NCBI RefSeq assembly: GCF_024494725.1
Contig: NZ_JANHDK010000003.1
Span: forward strand, 1-64,000
Direction: 5' to 3'
DNA from: Haloplanus ruber
GTDB taxonomy: Archaea; Halobacteriota; Halobacteria; Halobacteriales; Haloferacaceae
Length of the DNA stretch: 64,000 nt
The notes beneath the pieces were generated by a model that had not been told where the DNA came from, did no database searches, and saw nothing but the letters and a program-made list of their open reading frames with translations. This document shows positions 16,343 to 26,074 of the stretch, one piece after another. Position numbers and translations under genes: made by a program. The stretch's first letter is position 1. Each line of letters starts with the position of its first letter.

Positions 16343-17811
16343 TTCAGAGCTACGTCCGCCACGGCGTGCCGACGGTGGCGGGCACCGTCACCGGCCCGAT
16401 CAGCCTCGGCACCCTCGGCGTCCGCGAATCGATCCGCCGGCACGGGATCGAACGCTGTCCCGACGGTGACGCGGTCGACGCCCGTCACCGAGCGGTCCGC
16501 GGCGGTCGCACGCTCGACGACGACAGAGCGCACCTCGATGGCGACGGGGCGGTCGGGTCGGAAGGGTGTGTCGCTGATCGTGTTGATCCGCTCGGCGAGG
16601 CGGCCTGCCAACGCCGGTGTCTCGCTCCCCGGCGGGTGGCCCACGACGACGGTCACCCGCTCCGGTCGGGTGAACGGAAACGTCTCCTCGTAGCTGATCG
16701 TGATCGAGATGCGTTCGAGGGCCGCGTGCTCGTCGAGGACGTCGTCGACGACGACCCGCGTCTCCTCTTCGAAGGTGGATGTCCGGTAACTGCTGTACGT
16801 AACGCCCGCGAGCAGGGTCGAGAGGACGAGCAACACGGCCCCGAGGGCGGCGATGCGTTTCAGCGTCGCGACCCGCGCCTCCTCGTAGCGGAGCCATCCC
16901 TTCGGGCGGTAGCCCATCGCCCACAGCACCGCGAGCGCCGCGAAGTTGACCGACAGGAAGTTGACGAGGACGAGAACAACGGCGCCGGTGACGGTGCGGG
17001 GCGACCCCCACGCGAGGCCGATACCGACGACGGCGGTGGGTGGGACGAGCGCCGCGGCGATCATGACGCCGACGAGAGCGGTCGAGACGCCGGTCGAGAG
17101 GGAGAGCGCGCCCGCCGCCCCCGCCCCGAGCGCGATGACCAGCGAGAGGACGTCCGGAACGAGTCGCTCGCGCACCTCGCCGATGGCAAAGATATCGGCC
17201 GTCTCCAGCGGCACGATGTGGGTCGTTCGCAACAGGATCGCGAACGCCGCAGCGGCGAGGACGGCCAGGACGCCCCCGGCGACCTGCTGTTTCACCCCTC
17301 GGCGGAGGAGTTCGTGGTCGTCGACGACCGATCCCGTACTCGTCGCCATCGCGGGGCCGATCAGGGGCGCGATCACCATCGATCCGACGACGACCGCCGG
17401 GGAGTCGAGCAACAGGCCGGCGGTGGCGACGACCGAACTCACGACGGTCATAATCGCGAACGTGCGCCAGTTGGGCGCCAGCGACCGGGCTCGCGCCGCG
17501 AGCTCTTCCCGGGCGATCCGGTCGCCGTTTTCGTCGTCGGCCTCGTAGCGGTCGACGAGGTCGTCGAAGCGGCGCGATATCACCGTCTCAGCGTTCAAAA
17601 CCACAGTGTAGGCCTCCCGATCTAGCCCTGCCTCGTGGAGGCGTTCGAGGACGGGTTCGACCGCCGCCTGCGGGAGCGGGAAGGTGATCGACGCGGTGTA
17701 CTCGCGGTTACTCGTCTCGTCGGCGACGACGTAGTCGATGCCTTCGTCGTCGAGGGTCCGCAAGACCGCGTCGCGTTTCCCCGGCGGCACCATGACCTGG
17801 ACGAGTCGCAC
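16243..17811 (-). CDS. DUF389 / TIGR00341-family membrane protein
   Basis: A 522-residue protein. Residues 1-90 form a small ACT-like domain (RLVQVMVPPGKRDAVLRTLDDEGIDY region), residues 130-345 the multi-helix DUF389 membrane domain with the glycine-rich LIGPAMA and GVSTALVGVMIAAALVPP stretches, followed by a soluble domain. The last 80 or so residues after VVVERA are not like the family and run 100 bases into the 3' end of the convergent NOG1 gene, so the natural stop may have been lost. Function in the family is unknown. The start is GTG. Confidence 0.82.
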   Translation of the reverse strand: MRLVQVMVPPGKRDAVLRTLDDEGIDYVVADETSNREYTASITFPLPQAAVEPVLERLHEAGLDREAYTVVLNAETVISRRFDDLVDRYEADDENGDRIAREELAARARSLAPNWRTFAIMTVVSSVVATAGLLLDSPAVVVGSMVIAPLIGPAMATSTGSVVDDHELLRRGVKQQVAGGVLAVLAAAAFAILLRTTHIVPLETADIFAIGEVRERLVPDVLSLVIALGAGAAGALSLSTGVSTALVGVMIAAALVPPTAVVGIGLAWGSPRTVTGAVVLVLVNFLSVNFAALAVLWAMGYRPKGWLRYEEARVATLKRIAALGAVLLVLSTLLAGVTYSSYRTSTFEEETRVVVDDVLDEHAALERISITISYEETFPFTRPERVTVVVGHPPGSETPALAGRLAERINTISDTPFRPDRPVAIEVRSVVVERATAADRSVTGVDRVTVGTAFDPVPADRFADAEGAEADRAGDGARHRRHAVADVALNYPEREGRSGSQSTVSTARSRTASTFSSSVTLM

Positions 17812-17855
17812 GCCGACACGTCCGTCCCCCGGGGAGATATAGCCTGTCGTCGCCG

Positions 17856-18836
17856 TCAGTCCGCGGTCGCGGCGTCGGCGTTCGCCGCCCGATCCTCGCG
17901 CCAGGTGAAGTAACTCGCCAGCGCGGGACCGGTGACGTTGTGCCAGACGCTGAACAGGGCGGGAATCAGGGCCGCGGCCGGCGAGAACAGTGACGTGGCG
18001 AGCGCCACCGCCAGCCCACTGTTCTGGAGACCGACCTCGAAGGCGCAGGTGCGCACGCGGTCCTCGGACATGCCGGCGGCGCGACCGACGCCGAACCCGG
18101 CGCCGAGACCGATTCCGTTGTGGGCGACCACCGCGAGGACGACCAGTGCCCCGGCAGTGCGGATGTTCTCGACGTTGGCACCGACGACACCCGCGACGAT
18201 GGCGACGATGGCGGCGACGCTGATGACGGGGAACACGTCGACGCCCACCTCGGCCGCCCGTGGTGCCTTCCGGTCGAGGACATAGCGGATCGCGAACCCG
18301 AGGACGACCGGGATGATGACGATCTGGACGATGCTCGTGAACATCTCGATGAACGTCACGTCGACGCTCTCACCGAGAATAAAGAGCGTCCACGCGGGCA
18401 TCACGATTGGCGCGGCGAGGGTCGTCAGCGTCGTGATCGCCACCGAGAGGGCAACGTCACCCCGGCCGAGGTAGGTCATCACGTTCGAGGCGGTCCCGCC
18501 CGGTGCTGCGCCGACCAGAACGAGGCCGAGGCCGATGGCGTCGGGCAGATCGAGGACGAGATACAGGGCGTAGGCCGCAAGCGGCATCACCAGCCACTGT
18601 GTCACGGCACCGATTCCCACGTCGACGGGACGGGCAACCAATCGCTCGAAGTCGGCGGGCTGGAGGGTCAGCCCCATGCCCAGCATGATCAGGCCGAGCA
18701 AGGGCGTGACGTAGCTGAGCACGGGAACGAACGGGTCCGGGTTCGTGAGCGCCGCGCCCGACGCGAGCACGACCCAGACGACGAAGTATTTGCTTGCGAG
18801 ACGGCTGATGTGTGAGAGTCTGTCAGTGAAGCTCAC
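17856..18836 (-). CDS. BASS-family (bile acid:sodium symporter-like) transporter
   Basis: A 326-residue membrane protein with about nine to ten helices and the family features PLLGLIMLGMGLTL near the start, LVGAAPGGTASNVMTYLGRGD in the middle and EVGLQNSGLAVALA near the end. Members import organic anions such as pyruvate, pantoate or sulfonates with sodium; the substrate here is unknown. Start codon GTG at 18836. Confidence 0.88.
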   Translation of the reverse strand: MSFTDRLSHISRLASKYFVVWVVLASGAALTNPDPFVPVLSYVTPLLGLIMLGMGLTLQPADFERLVARPVDVGIGAVTQWLVMPLAAYALYLVLDLPDAIGLGLVLVGAAPGGTASNVMTYLGRGDVALSVAITTLTTLAAPIVMPAWTLFILGESVDVTFIEMFTSIVQIVIIPVVLGFAIRYVLDRKAPRAAEVGVDVFPVISVAAIVAIVAGVVGANVENIRTAGALVVLAVVAHNGIGLGAGFGVGRAAGMSEDRVRTCAFEVGLQNSGLAVALATSLFSPAAALIPALFSVWHNVTGPALASYFTWREDRAANADAATAD

Positions 18837-18932
18837 GGGAACAACGTCGATGCAGTGTCCCGGATAGCTCTGACTATTTCCTCGTGCGGGCGTCGAGCGT
18901 CCGGTGGCTGTCGTGTCACCCGCCTCGCCGGA

Positions 18933-19637
18933 TCATGCCCCCCGCAGTCGCTCCAACAGCGGTATCTCCGCGACCCGCTCGGCCGGGAGCGCGTCCCAGT
19001 CGATCCCGGTCGGCTTCGCGCCCGCCGCCGTTCGGACCGTCCGCGACGGCGTGACGACGCCGTCCATCGGCACGTCGTGGGCGGCGGTCGGCAGGTCGTC
19101 CGCGAGTACCTGTCGTTCGTGGACGGTCGTGACCGTCGTCGTGTCCGGTCCCACGCAACCGAACTCCCGGAGGACGGCGAACTCCAGGTCGCTGTACCCT
19201 TCGCCCTTGCCGATCCGCGTCCCCGCCTCGTTCACCGCGACGCTTCCGCTGACGATCAGGTCGATGGCCTCCATCTCGTCGGGACCGACCGGCGTGCCGT
19301 ACTCCTCGATACCGCCGACGGTGGTCGCGGCGTCGTAGTCGTCGACGTTCTCGGGGTCCAGCCGCCGGAACGCCCGCTCGTCGCGTAACCGGGGGACGGC
19401 CACGTAACACACCTTCCCGTCACGGAGCGCCGCCCGTCGCACCGGCAACTGCGGGGCGTCGGGGTTCGCCTTGATAACCGCCGTCGCCGCCCACTCGTCG
19501 GTCGCCGCCAACCGCTCGGCGGCGTCGGCGGCATCCGCGAAGTTGGGGATGCGACCGTGGGGCGGGAACGGGAACCGGGCCACACCGCTTTCCTCCAAGT
19601 CGTCCCAGATGCGCGCTCTGATCCGATCCTTGTCCAT
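18933..19637 (-). CDS. 5-formyltetrahydrofolate cyclo-ligase-like protein
   Basis: A 234-residue protein resembling the 5-FCL/MTHFSD family: the conserved glycine-rich IGKGEGYSDLEFA segment and the later TTTVTTVHERQVL region. Bacterial enzymes convert 5-formyl-THF with ATP. In haloarchaea, which use folate or modified pterins, the true substrate is unclear. It is divergent from engB. Confidence 0.82.
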   Translation of the reverse strand: MDKDRIRARIWDDLEESGVARFPFPPHGRIPNFADAADAAERLAATDEWAATAVIKANPDAPQLPVRRAALRDGKVCYVAVPRLRDERAFRRLDPENVDDYDAATTVGGIEEYGTPVGPDEMEAIDLIVSGSVAVNEAGTRIGKGEGYSDLEFAVLREFGCVGPDTTTVTTVHERQVLADDLPTAAHDVPMDGVVTPSRTVRTAAGAKPTGIDWDALPAERVAEIPLLERLRGA

Positions 19638-19728
19638 GGTCGGTCACAGCGCTGGACGCCCATACGTCGCTCGGGGTGGCGCCGCGCCGACACGCCGACT
19701 TTAACCGCCCGAGCGTCCAAGCGAAGAT

Positions 19729-20343
19729 ATGTTCGAGGACCGCCCGGACCGCGACGAGGTCGTCCTCGTCGGCCGGTCGAACGTCGGCAAGTCGACGCTG
19801 ATGCGCGAGTTGACCGGGCACGACGTCTCTACGGGCCGCAAGCCGGGCGTGACACGCCAGCCCAACCACTTCGACTGGGCGCCCGAGGGGTTCATGTTCA
19901 CCGACCTCCCGGGATTTGGCTTCATGTCCGGCGTCCCGGAGGAACACCGGGAACAAATCAAGACGGACGTGGTGCGGTATATCGAGGACAACGCCGACGA
20001 CATCCTGGCCGGCGTCCTCGTCGTTGACGGCAAGAGCGTCGTCGACATCATCGACCGCCACAGCGGCGAGGGCGAGGTACCCCACGACGTGGAACTCTTT
20101 CACTTCCTCCGGGACGTGGGGGTGCCGACCGTCGTCGCCGTCAACAAGATGGACAAGGTCGACGACCGAGACGAACGGCTGGACGACCTCTGTGACCGCC
20201 TCGGCATCCTCCCGCCGTGGCAACAGTGGCGCGAGACGGTCGCTCCGATCTGTGCGAAACGCGGCGACATCGACCCGCTGGCCGACGCCCTCGAAACCCA
20301 CTTTCACGAGGCGAAACGCGACGACCTGCTGAAATTTTTGTAG
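19729..20343 (+). CDS. engB: GTP-binding protein EngB (YihA/YsxC)
   Basis: A 204-residue TRAFAC GTPase with G1 [11 protein letters not shown]3 DLPGFGF and G4 NKMD. Family members take part in large-subunit ribosome assembly. A TATA-like box (actttaacc, 19698) lies about 27 bases before the ATG, predicting a leaderless mRNA. It ends three bases from the end of the convergent monooxygenase gene. Confidence 0.94.
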   Translation: MFEDRPDRDEVVLVGRSNVGKSTLMRELTGHDVSTGRKPGVTRQPNHFDWAPEGFMFTDLPGFGFMSGVPEEHREQIKTDVVRYIEDNADDILAGVLVVDGKSVVDIIDRHSGEGEVPHDVELFHFLRDVGVPTVVAVNKMDKVDDRDERLDDLCDRLGILPPWQQWRETVAPICAKRGDIDPLADALETHFHEAKRDDLLKFL

Positions 20344-20346
20344 GTC

Positions 20347-21495
20347 TCACCCGCCGAGACCGAGGCGGTCGTCGCCCATCCGCTTACCGCGTTCGACGAG
20401 GCGGCTCCCCGCGTCGGTCCGGTCTCGCCCCCACGCCGCGAGTGCGGCGGTAAGCGTGTCGTGATCGTCGAGCGCCGACGCCAGTTCGACCGCGTCCTCG
20501 GCCGCCTTCGCGGTTCCGGCGGCGGTGTGCGGGCGGGCGACGAACGCCGCGTCGCCGAGCAGGCACGCTCGGTCGACGACCATCGACGGGGTCGTCAGAT
20601 CGTAGATGGCCTGTACGAACGGCTCGTCGGTCGCCGCCACCACCGCCGCGAACGTCGGCGGGAGAGCCGTCGACGCCCGGTCGCGCTGCCGGCGCTCGAC
20701 GGGGGCACGGAGCTTGCCTGGCGGAACGCCGAACCGCTGTTCGGTCCCGCTCGCGTCCGTGAAGAGTTGCCCACGGTCCCGTCCCGCGAGCGTGTCGTAC
20801 CAGACCCAGTTGAGGCGGCGGTCTCCGGGGTCGATCCCGCCGTCGGGACCGGGGATGAAGTACGCCAGGATCAGCGACCCCGTCCCCTGATAGAAGGTGA
20901 ACCGGTCGTCGAAGGCGTCGGCGACGTCCGCGGACAGGTCACTCTCAGGCACGACCCCCCGCCAAGCGACGTAGTCGGCGAATTCGGGCGACACGTCGGG
21001 AAACAGTTGCTCGCGGGTCGACGACCGGCCACCCTCGGCGGCGACGAGGAGGTCCGCCGACCGCTCGCTCCCGTCCGCGAACGTCGCCGCGGCCGTCGCC
21101 GGCGTCACGTCGGTCACCCGCCTCCCGGTGTGATAGCGGTCGTCGGGGAAGGCGTCCCGTAGCGCGCGGTAGACGGCGTCCCACGAGGTGAACGTCATCG
21201 AGTCGGAGGTCGCCGTCCGAACGTCGCCGTCGGCGGTGAGAAACCGTCGCTCGCTCGTCGTCGTGGTAACGTGTTGGGGTGTGACGGCGGTGTGACGGGA
21301 GAGAAACGACCGGACGGACCGCTGGGCGACGATGCCGCCACCGCGGCTCCGGAGTTCGCCGGCTGACTGCTCGAAGACGGCGACGTCGTGGCCCGCCCGG
21401 TCGAGCGCGACGCCGGTGAACAGCCCACCCATCGATCCGCCCGACACGGTGACCGTACACTCCTCCGCCGAACAGGCCGCGTCGTCGTGGGGCAC
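20347..21495 (-). CDS. FAD-dependent monooxygenase
   Basis: A 382-residue flavoprotein hydroxylase: N-terminal FAD-binding motif SGGSMGGLFTGVAL, a middle DLLVAAEGGRS segment (DG-type motif), and C-terminal GDAAFVARPHTAAGTAKAAEDA, where the GD-x6-P motif binds FAD. It resembles 2,6-dihydroxypyridine 3-monooxygenase-like enzymes, but the substrate is unknown. N-terminal residues include a short Cys-containing extension before the FAD motif. GTG start at 21495. Confidence 0.87.
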   Translation of the reverse strand: MPHDDAACSAEECTVTVSGGSMGGLFTGVALDRAGHDVAVFEQSAGELRSRGGGIVAQRSVRSFLSRHTAVTPQHVTTTTSERRFLTADGDVRTATSDSMTFTSWDAVYRALRDAFPDDRYHTGRRVTDVTPATAAATFADGSERSADLLVAAEGGRSSTREQLFPDVSPEFADYVAWRGVVPESDLSADVADAFDDRFTFYQGTGSLILAYFIPGPDGGIDPGDRRLNWVWYDTLAGRDRGQLFTDASGTEQRFGVPPGKLRAPVERRQRDRASTALPPTFAAVVAATDEPFVQAIYDLTTPSMVVDRACLLGDAAFVARPHTAAGTAKAAEDAVELASALDDHDTLTAALAAWGRDRTDAGSRLVERGKRMGDDRLGLGG

Positions 21496-21557
21496 GCTTT
21501 CGACTCGGTGCCCGCGGACCGAAAGGGCGTCGCCTCCAGTCGCCCGTCGCCGCCGGG

Positions 21558-22484
21558 CTACACGACCTGGTTAGTCAGCGACTCGCCCGCCGCCAGCCGG
21601 CGCAGGTTCTCGCGGACAATCGTCGCCACGCGCTCGTAATACTCGTCGTTCATGCCTGCGGCGTGTGGCGTGACGATCACGTCCTCGCGGTCCCAGAGCG
21701 GTGAGTCCGCCGGGAGCGGTTCGGTCTCGAAGACGTCGAGACCGGCGCCGGCGATGGCCCCCGATTCGAGGGCGTCGACGAGTGCCGCCTGATCGACGAC
21801 CGGGCCGCGGGCGACGTTGATCAGATACGCGTCCTCGCGCATGGCGGCCAGTTCGGTCGCCGAGATCATGCCCTCGGTGTCGGGGTTCAGCGGGACCGCG
21901 AGCACGACGAAGCCGGCGTTGGCGACGGCCTCGTGGAGGTCCTCGGGCGGGCGAACCCGGTCGACGCCGTCGACGGGCGTCGGTGTCCGCTTGACGCCGG
22001 TCACGTCCATCCCGAGCGCCGACGCGCGGGTGGCGATCCCTCGGCCGAGCGTCCCGAGACCGACCACGCAGGCAGATTCCCGGCGCAGCGAGAAGGCATC
22101 GTCCCACGCGGGCTTGCGCCACTCGCCGCGCTCCTGATTCGACCGGTGGACGTGCAGGCGGCGAGCGAACGCGAGCATCATCCCCACCGCCGTCTCGCCG
22201 ACCACGTCGCCGTGGATGCCGGTACTGTTGGTGAGTGCGACCCCCCGGTCGGCTAGGTCGTCGAACGGGAAGCGGTCGACGCCCGCCTGAATCGAGTGGA
22301 TCCAATCGAGGCCGGCGTCGAGAAACTGTTCCTCGTAGGCGAAGGTCACGAGGGCGTCACACCCGGATGGGTCCCCGTCCACGACCCGGACGGACGGGTC
22401 GGCATCCGCGAGGGCGTCGCGGAACACCGATACAGGAAACACTTCACCGACCGATTCGTGGACGCCGAGCGTCGAAACGGACAT
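21558..22484 (-). CDS. D-2-hydroxyacid dehydrogenase
   Basis: A 308-residue NAD(P)-dependent dehydrogenase. It has the Rossmann motif GLGTLGRG, the arginine in NVARGPVVD, the glutamate in DVFETEPLP and the histidine in TPHAAG, the three catalytic residues of the family. It reduces 2-oxoacids or oxidises D-2-hydroxyacids; glyoxylate/hydroxypyruvate are possible substrates. The ATG at 22484 is preferred because a T-rich box (agcttttt on the minus strand) lies about 28 bases upstream. Confidence 0.9.
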   Translation of the reverse strand: MSVSTLGVHESVGEVFPVSVFRDALADADPSVRVVDGDPSGCDALVTFAYEEQFLDAGLDWIHSIQAGVDRFPFDDLADRGVALTNSTGIHGDVVGETAVGMMLAFARRLHVHRSNQERGEWRKPAWDDAFSLRRESACVVGLGTLGRGIATRASALGMDVTGVKRTPTPVDGVDRVRPPEDLHEAVANAGFVVLAVPLNPDTEGMISATELAAMREDAYLINVARGPVVDQAALVDALESGAIAGAGLDVFETEPLPADSPLWDREDVIVTPHAAGMNDEYYERVATIVRENLRRLAAGESLTNQVV

Positions 22485-22822
22485 ACTGGCGGCTACCGAA
22501 GCCGGCACAAAAAGCTTGGCTGCAACCGACGGTGGCTCAGGAAATGGGTGTCATCACACGGGGCTGAGTGGGGGTAACCGTCATCATCGCCACCGACCGG
22601 TCGTTGGGTCGGCGGTGTAAAGAATCCACGGCCTCGGAGCCGTCCGGCGCCGCCGCGTGCGGCGACCCGGCACGCCCCGGTCTCCCCATCGCCGGCTCCG
22701 CCCCGCGCCCACCACGCTTCATCGGGAGTAAATTCGGCTTAATGTGGGTTCAAACCGCCGAACATCCGGGTTCACGGCGTCGGGGGTTCAATACCCCCTG
22801 GCTACAGGCCCCAAGCGCAACG
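22485..22822 (+). other. Intergenic region with promoter elements and GGGTTCA repeats
   Basis: A 338-base stretch between divergent genes. It contains the leaderless promoter of the dehydrogenase near 22508-22518 and, towards the right, three ggGTTCA elements and a hairpin (gggggt/accccc, 22782-22798) ahead of the secreted protein gene. A 61-codon minus-strand frame (22537-22722) is present but shows no coding composition. Confidence 0.45.
22746..22790 (+). repeat. Three direct copies of GGGTTCA upstream of a secreted protein gene
   Basis: Copies at 22746-22752, 22768-22774 and 22784-22790, spaced 22 and 16 bases apart, 33-77 bases before the ATG at 22823. They could be an operator or part of a leader RNA: the third copy sits in the loop of a six-pair hairpin. 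A TATA-like ggcttaatg lies just upstream (22735-22743). Confidence 0.45.
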
Positions 22823-23242
22823 ATGACCCGAACAAAACTCGTCGCCGTCGTGTTCGCGGCGCTCGTGGTGACCGTCGGTACGGTCGCCGCGGCCCCCGGG
22901 AACGCGCCCGTCGACGTCGGTGCGGACGACCAGCACGACGACCAGGCCGCGGCCGACGACGCCGCGGCCGAAAACGAGTCGACGGATGGCGGCCCGCCCG
23001 CCGATCTGCCGTCCGACGACGCCGACGACGCGGCTCCCGACCCGGCTGCCCGCGGCCCGCCCGCTGACCTCCCCACGTCGGTGCCCGATCACGCCGCCGC
23101 GATCCACGACCTGATCGGCTCGTTCCTGCGCGGTGACCTCGACGGCTCGCTCGGCCCCGCGGTGAGCGACGCGACACCCGACGACGCGCCCGACGAATCG
23201 GCGGACGACCAGACCAACACCGCCGACGCGAGCGCGGCCTAG
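22823..23242 (+). CDS. Secreted acidic low-complexity protein
   Basis: A 139-residue protein with a signal peptide (TRTKLVAVVFAALVVTVGTVAAA, cleavage near residue 24) and an Asp/Ala-rich mature part. A near repeat GPPADLP occurs twice (around residues 54 and 79), joined by Asp-rich linkers; a short helical segment HAAAIHDLIGSFLRGDLDGSLG follows. Probably secreted or cell-surface; no function recognised. The start at 22823 is set by the signal peptide. Confidence 0.7.
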   Translation: MTRTKLVAVVFAALVVTVGTVAAAPGNAPVDVGADDQHDDQAAADDAAAENESTDGGPPADLPSDDADDAAPDPAARGPPADLPTSVPDHAAAIHDLIGSFLRGDLDGSLGPAVSDATPDDAPDESADDQTNTADASAA

Positions 23243-23360
23243 CGGACGCCGACCCAGTATCGAAGGCCGTCTGCTCACGCTCCTCGTACGCGCTGATCGG
23301 CGGTGTGGCCATCCACGCCGGCGCTCGGCGTCCCGGGCGCCCGACCTCCCGACCCGGCCC

Positions 23361-24584
23361 TCACTCCGCGTCCCACGCGGCGTTCGCCCGATGTTCGGCG
23401 GCGACCGACCGGACCGCGTCGCCGTCGAGGACGCCCCGCTCCGTGACGACGCCGGTCACCAGATCCGCTGGCGTCCGGTCGAAGACGGGGTTCGCGACCG
23501 ACACTGGCGCCGCCCCGTCGTAGATGTCGGCGGCGTCGCCCGTCTCGCCGTGGACCGTCTCGTCGGGGCGCACCTTGGCCGCGGCGGCGACGACGTACAC
23601 CGGTACGCCCTCACGGGCGGCCGCGAGCGCCAATCCCCGGGTGCCGACCTTGTTGACGACGCTGCCGTCGGCCAGCACCGCGTCGGCGCCGACGAGGACG
23701 GTGTCGGGGTCCCGCGTCGCCAGTTCCGACGGGAGCGCGGCGTCGGTCGTCAGCGTCACGTCGAGTCCCGCGTGGGCTAGCTCCGCGGCCACGTCCGCCC
23801 CCTCGCGGGCGGGCCGGGACTCGCCGATCAGGACCGCGGGCTGTGCCCGTTCGAGCGCCGCCCGGACCGTCCCGGACCGCGAGAGGGTTACCACCGACTC
23901 GCCACACAGATCGGCGGCCCGCGTGGCGGCCTCGCCGTCGGCTTGGCGGGCCGCGTCGGCCACCCGTTCGGTCGCCGCTCGGATCGACGCGGGCGTCCGC
24001 TCGGCCGCGCTCATCACCCGGTTCACGCGGTTCGCGACGGCGGCCATGCTCGGCCTGGCAGTCCGGAGGTCACGGGCGACGGCCGCGACGACGCCGTACT
24101 CGTCGGCGACGGCCGCCCGATCCCGGAGCACGTCGAGTGCCCGGAGCGAGAGCCACGCCGACCCGTGGACGGTGTCGGTCGCGACCGTTTCCACCGTCGG
24201 CGCGACGGCCTCGTAGGCCGCCCACAGCCCCGGCACCGTCTCGCGCTCGCGAATCGCCGGCGGCAACACCCACTCGTGGGTCGCAATCTCCTCGTTTGGC
24301 GTCACCTCGCGCGAGTCCACCTCGAACAGGAAGGGGTGGACGGTCCAGGTTCGGTCTCCGTCCCGAAGCTCGACGGGGTCGCCGGCGCGGACGAGTGTCG
24401 CGTCCGCTCGCCCTGTTTCCTCGCGAACCTCGCGCCGGGCGTCCCGTTCGGCGTCGCGCGGGTCGCCCTCGACGTAGCCCGAGACACCCGCCCACCGGCC
24501 GACGTAGGTGCCGACGGCGTCGCTCCGACGGCCAAGGAGGACGTCGCGTTCGTGGCGCAGGAAACAGGTGACGACGTGGGTCAT
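23361..24584 (-). CDS. Nudix hydrolase / eIF2B-like fusion protein
   Basis: A 407-residue protein. The N-terminal 130 residues form a Nudix domain with a slightly degenerate box ending REVREETG; the C-terminal part (about 160-407) is like the eIF2B alpha/beta/delta and ribose-1,5-bisphosphate isomerase family, with conserved RAALERAQPAVLIGESRP, LVGADAVLADGSVVNKVGT and VYVVAAAAK segments. The fusion suggests action on a nucleotide or a phosphorylated sugar, perhaps in AMP or NAD metabolism; this is inference. The ATG at 24584 is preferred to 24611. Confidence 0.85.
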   Translation of the reverse strand: MTHVVTCFLRHERDVLLGRRSDAVGTYVGRWAGVSGYVEGDPRDAERDARREVREETGRADATLVRAGDPVELRDGDRTWTVHPFLFEVDSREVTPNEEIATHEWVLPPAIRERETVPGLWAAYEAVAPTVETVATDTVHGSAWLSLRALDVLRDRAAVADEYGVVAAVARDLRTARPSMAAVANRVNRVMSAAERTPASIRAATERVADAARQADGEAATRAADLCGESVVTLSRSGTVRAALERAQPAVLIGESRPAREGADVAAELAHAGLDVTLTTDAALPSELATRDPDTVLVGADAVLADGSVVNKVGTRGLALAAAREGVPVYVVAAAAKVRPDETVHGETGDAADIYDGAAPVSVANPVFDRTPADLVTGVVTERGVLDGDAVRSVAAEHRANAAWDAE

Positions 24585-24667
24585 GCGATACCCTTGGGCT
24601 GCCCGCGGCACGGATCTTGCGGCGTCGGTGGGACAACGATTTGACCGTCGGCGCTCAACCCATCCCC

Positions 24668-25162
24668 ATGCGACTCGCGATCATCAGCGACACGCACATC
24701 CCCGACCGCGCGACGGGGATTCCGGACTGGGTCCGCGAACGCGTCGAGGCCGCGGACCACGTCGTTCACGCCGGGGACTTCGAGGCCCCGGCGGTCGTCG
24801 AAACAGTCCGCTCGCTCGCCGGCGGGAACCTCACCGCGGTCCGTGGCAACGTCGATCCGCCGGGCGTCGATCTCCCCACGGTGGCGACCGTCGAACTCGG
24901 TGGCGTCGCGTTCGTCGTCACCCACGGGACGGGCAACCGCGTCGGCTACGAGGACCGCGTCGCCGCGACGGTCCGAGAGCACGGGGGTGACGTTGGAATC
25001 GCCGGCCACACTCACGACCATCTCGACACCGAACACGACGGCGTCCGCCTCCTGAACCCCGGGTCGGCGACCGGCGCCGATCCGGCCACCGAGACGACAA
25101 TGCTCTCGGCGACTGTCGCCGACGGTGACCTCGACGTAACGCTACACCGCGGCGAGCGGTGA
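24668..25162 (+). CDS. Metallophosphoesterase (YfcE/MJ0936 type)
   Basis: A 164-residue calcineurin-like phosphodiesterase with all metal motifs: SDTH, HAGDFE, VRGNVD, THG and AGHTH. Family members hydrolyse phosphodiesters with Mn or Ni; natural substrates are mostly unknown. The ATG at 24668 starts directly at the first strand. Confidence 0.92.
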   Translation: MRLAIISDTHIPDRATGIPDWVRERVEAADHVVHAGDFEAPAVVETVRSLAGGNLTAVRGNVDPPGVDLPTVATVELGGVAFVVTHGTGNRVGYEDRVAATVREHGGDVGIAGHTHDHLDTEHDGVRLLNPGSATGADPATETTMLSATVADGDLDVTLHRGER

Positions 25163-25246
25163 GTGGAGGTGGGGGACGACCGCCCCGATACCGGTCGCTC
25201 TCGCCATTGGCGCGGCGCTTTTCACCCCGCCCGACCCAGACCAGCC

Positions 25247-26002
25247 ATGGATGTCTTCGCCGTGCCCGACATTCCGGAGGTGCGCCCGGGCGATTCGCTC
25301 GCGGCGCTGATCGACGAGCGGGTCGATCTTCGCCCGGACGACGTGGTCTGTGTCGCGAGCACCGTCGTCTCGAAGGCTGAGGACCGAATTGCCGACCTCG
25401 ACGCCTTCACCGCCGATGGGCGTGCCCGCGAACTCGCCGTCGGCCTCGAACGCGCCACGGGCGAAACGAAGGACCCGCGGTTCGCACAGGCGGTACTCGA
25501 AGAGAGCGCCGACCTCCTGATGGAGGCACCGTTCCTCCTGACCGAGACGAACTTCGGCCACGTGACCGTCAACGCGGGCATCGACCGCTCGAACGTGCCC
25601 GGCGGCGACCTCCTCCTCCTGCCGGCGGCCCCGACGGAGAGCGCCGCCCGGATCGAGGCGGGACTCGACGCCGACCGAGTGATCGTCACCGACACCTGCG
25701 GTCGCCCATTCCGCCACGGCCAGCGGGGCGTCGCCATCGGCTGGGCGGGGACGCCCGCCGCCCGCGACTGGCGGGGCGAGCGTGACCGCGAGGGGCGCGA
25801 ACTCGGCGTGACCGTTCAAGCGGTCGTCGACGAACTCGCCGCCGCCGCCAACCTCGTCGCCGGCGAGGGCGCGGGCGGCACCCCGGTCGTCGTCGTCCGC
25901 GACTTCGAGTTCGGCGACCACGCCGGGAGCGACGCGCTCTTTCGCGACATCGAGGGCGACTTCGTGCGCCAGGCGCTCCACGAGTGGTCATTCGCGGAGT
26001 AA
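25247..26002 (+). CDS. cofE: Coenzyme F420-0:L-glutamate ligase
   Basis: A 251-residue CofE protein, which adds glutamate to F420-0 with GTP. Conserved parts are CVASTVVSKAED, LTETNFGHVTVNAGIDRSNV, VIVTDTCGRPFRHGQRGVAIG and the ending GEGAGGTPVVVVRD. A T-rich box (gcttttc, 25218) 27 bases before the ATG at 25247 predicts a leaderless start. The next gene encodes an F420-dependent enzyme, a fitting partner. Confidence 0.94.
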   Translation: MDVFAVPDIPEVRPGDSLAALIDERVDLRPDDVVCVASTVVSKAEDRIADLDAFTADGRARELAVGLERATGETKDPRFAQAVLEESADLLMEAPFLLTETNFGHVTVNAGIDRSNVPGGDLLLLPAAPTESAARIEAGLDADRVIVTDTCGRPFRHGQRGVAIGWAGTPAARDWRGERDREGRELGVTVQAVVDELAAAANLVAGEGAGGTPVVVVRDFEFGDHAGSDALFRDIEGDFVRQALHEWSFAE

Positions 26003-26074
26003 CGGCGTCTTCGACACCGGCAGGTCCCGCGACTGACGAACGGTTTTTCCGCCTTCGCGCCAATCGGCGGACAG

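Noticed and set aside
22537-22722. 61-codon minus-strand frame in the intergenic region
   Set aside because: Basic, Pro/Arg/Gly-rich composition and no promoter at the right distance.
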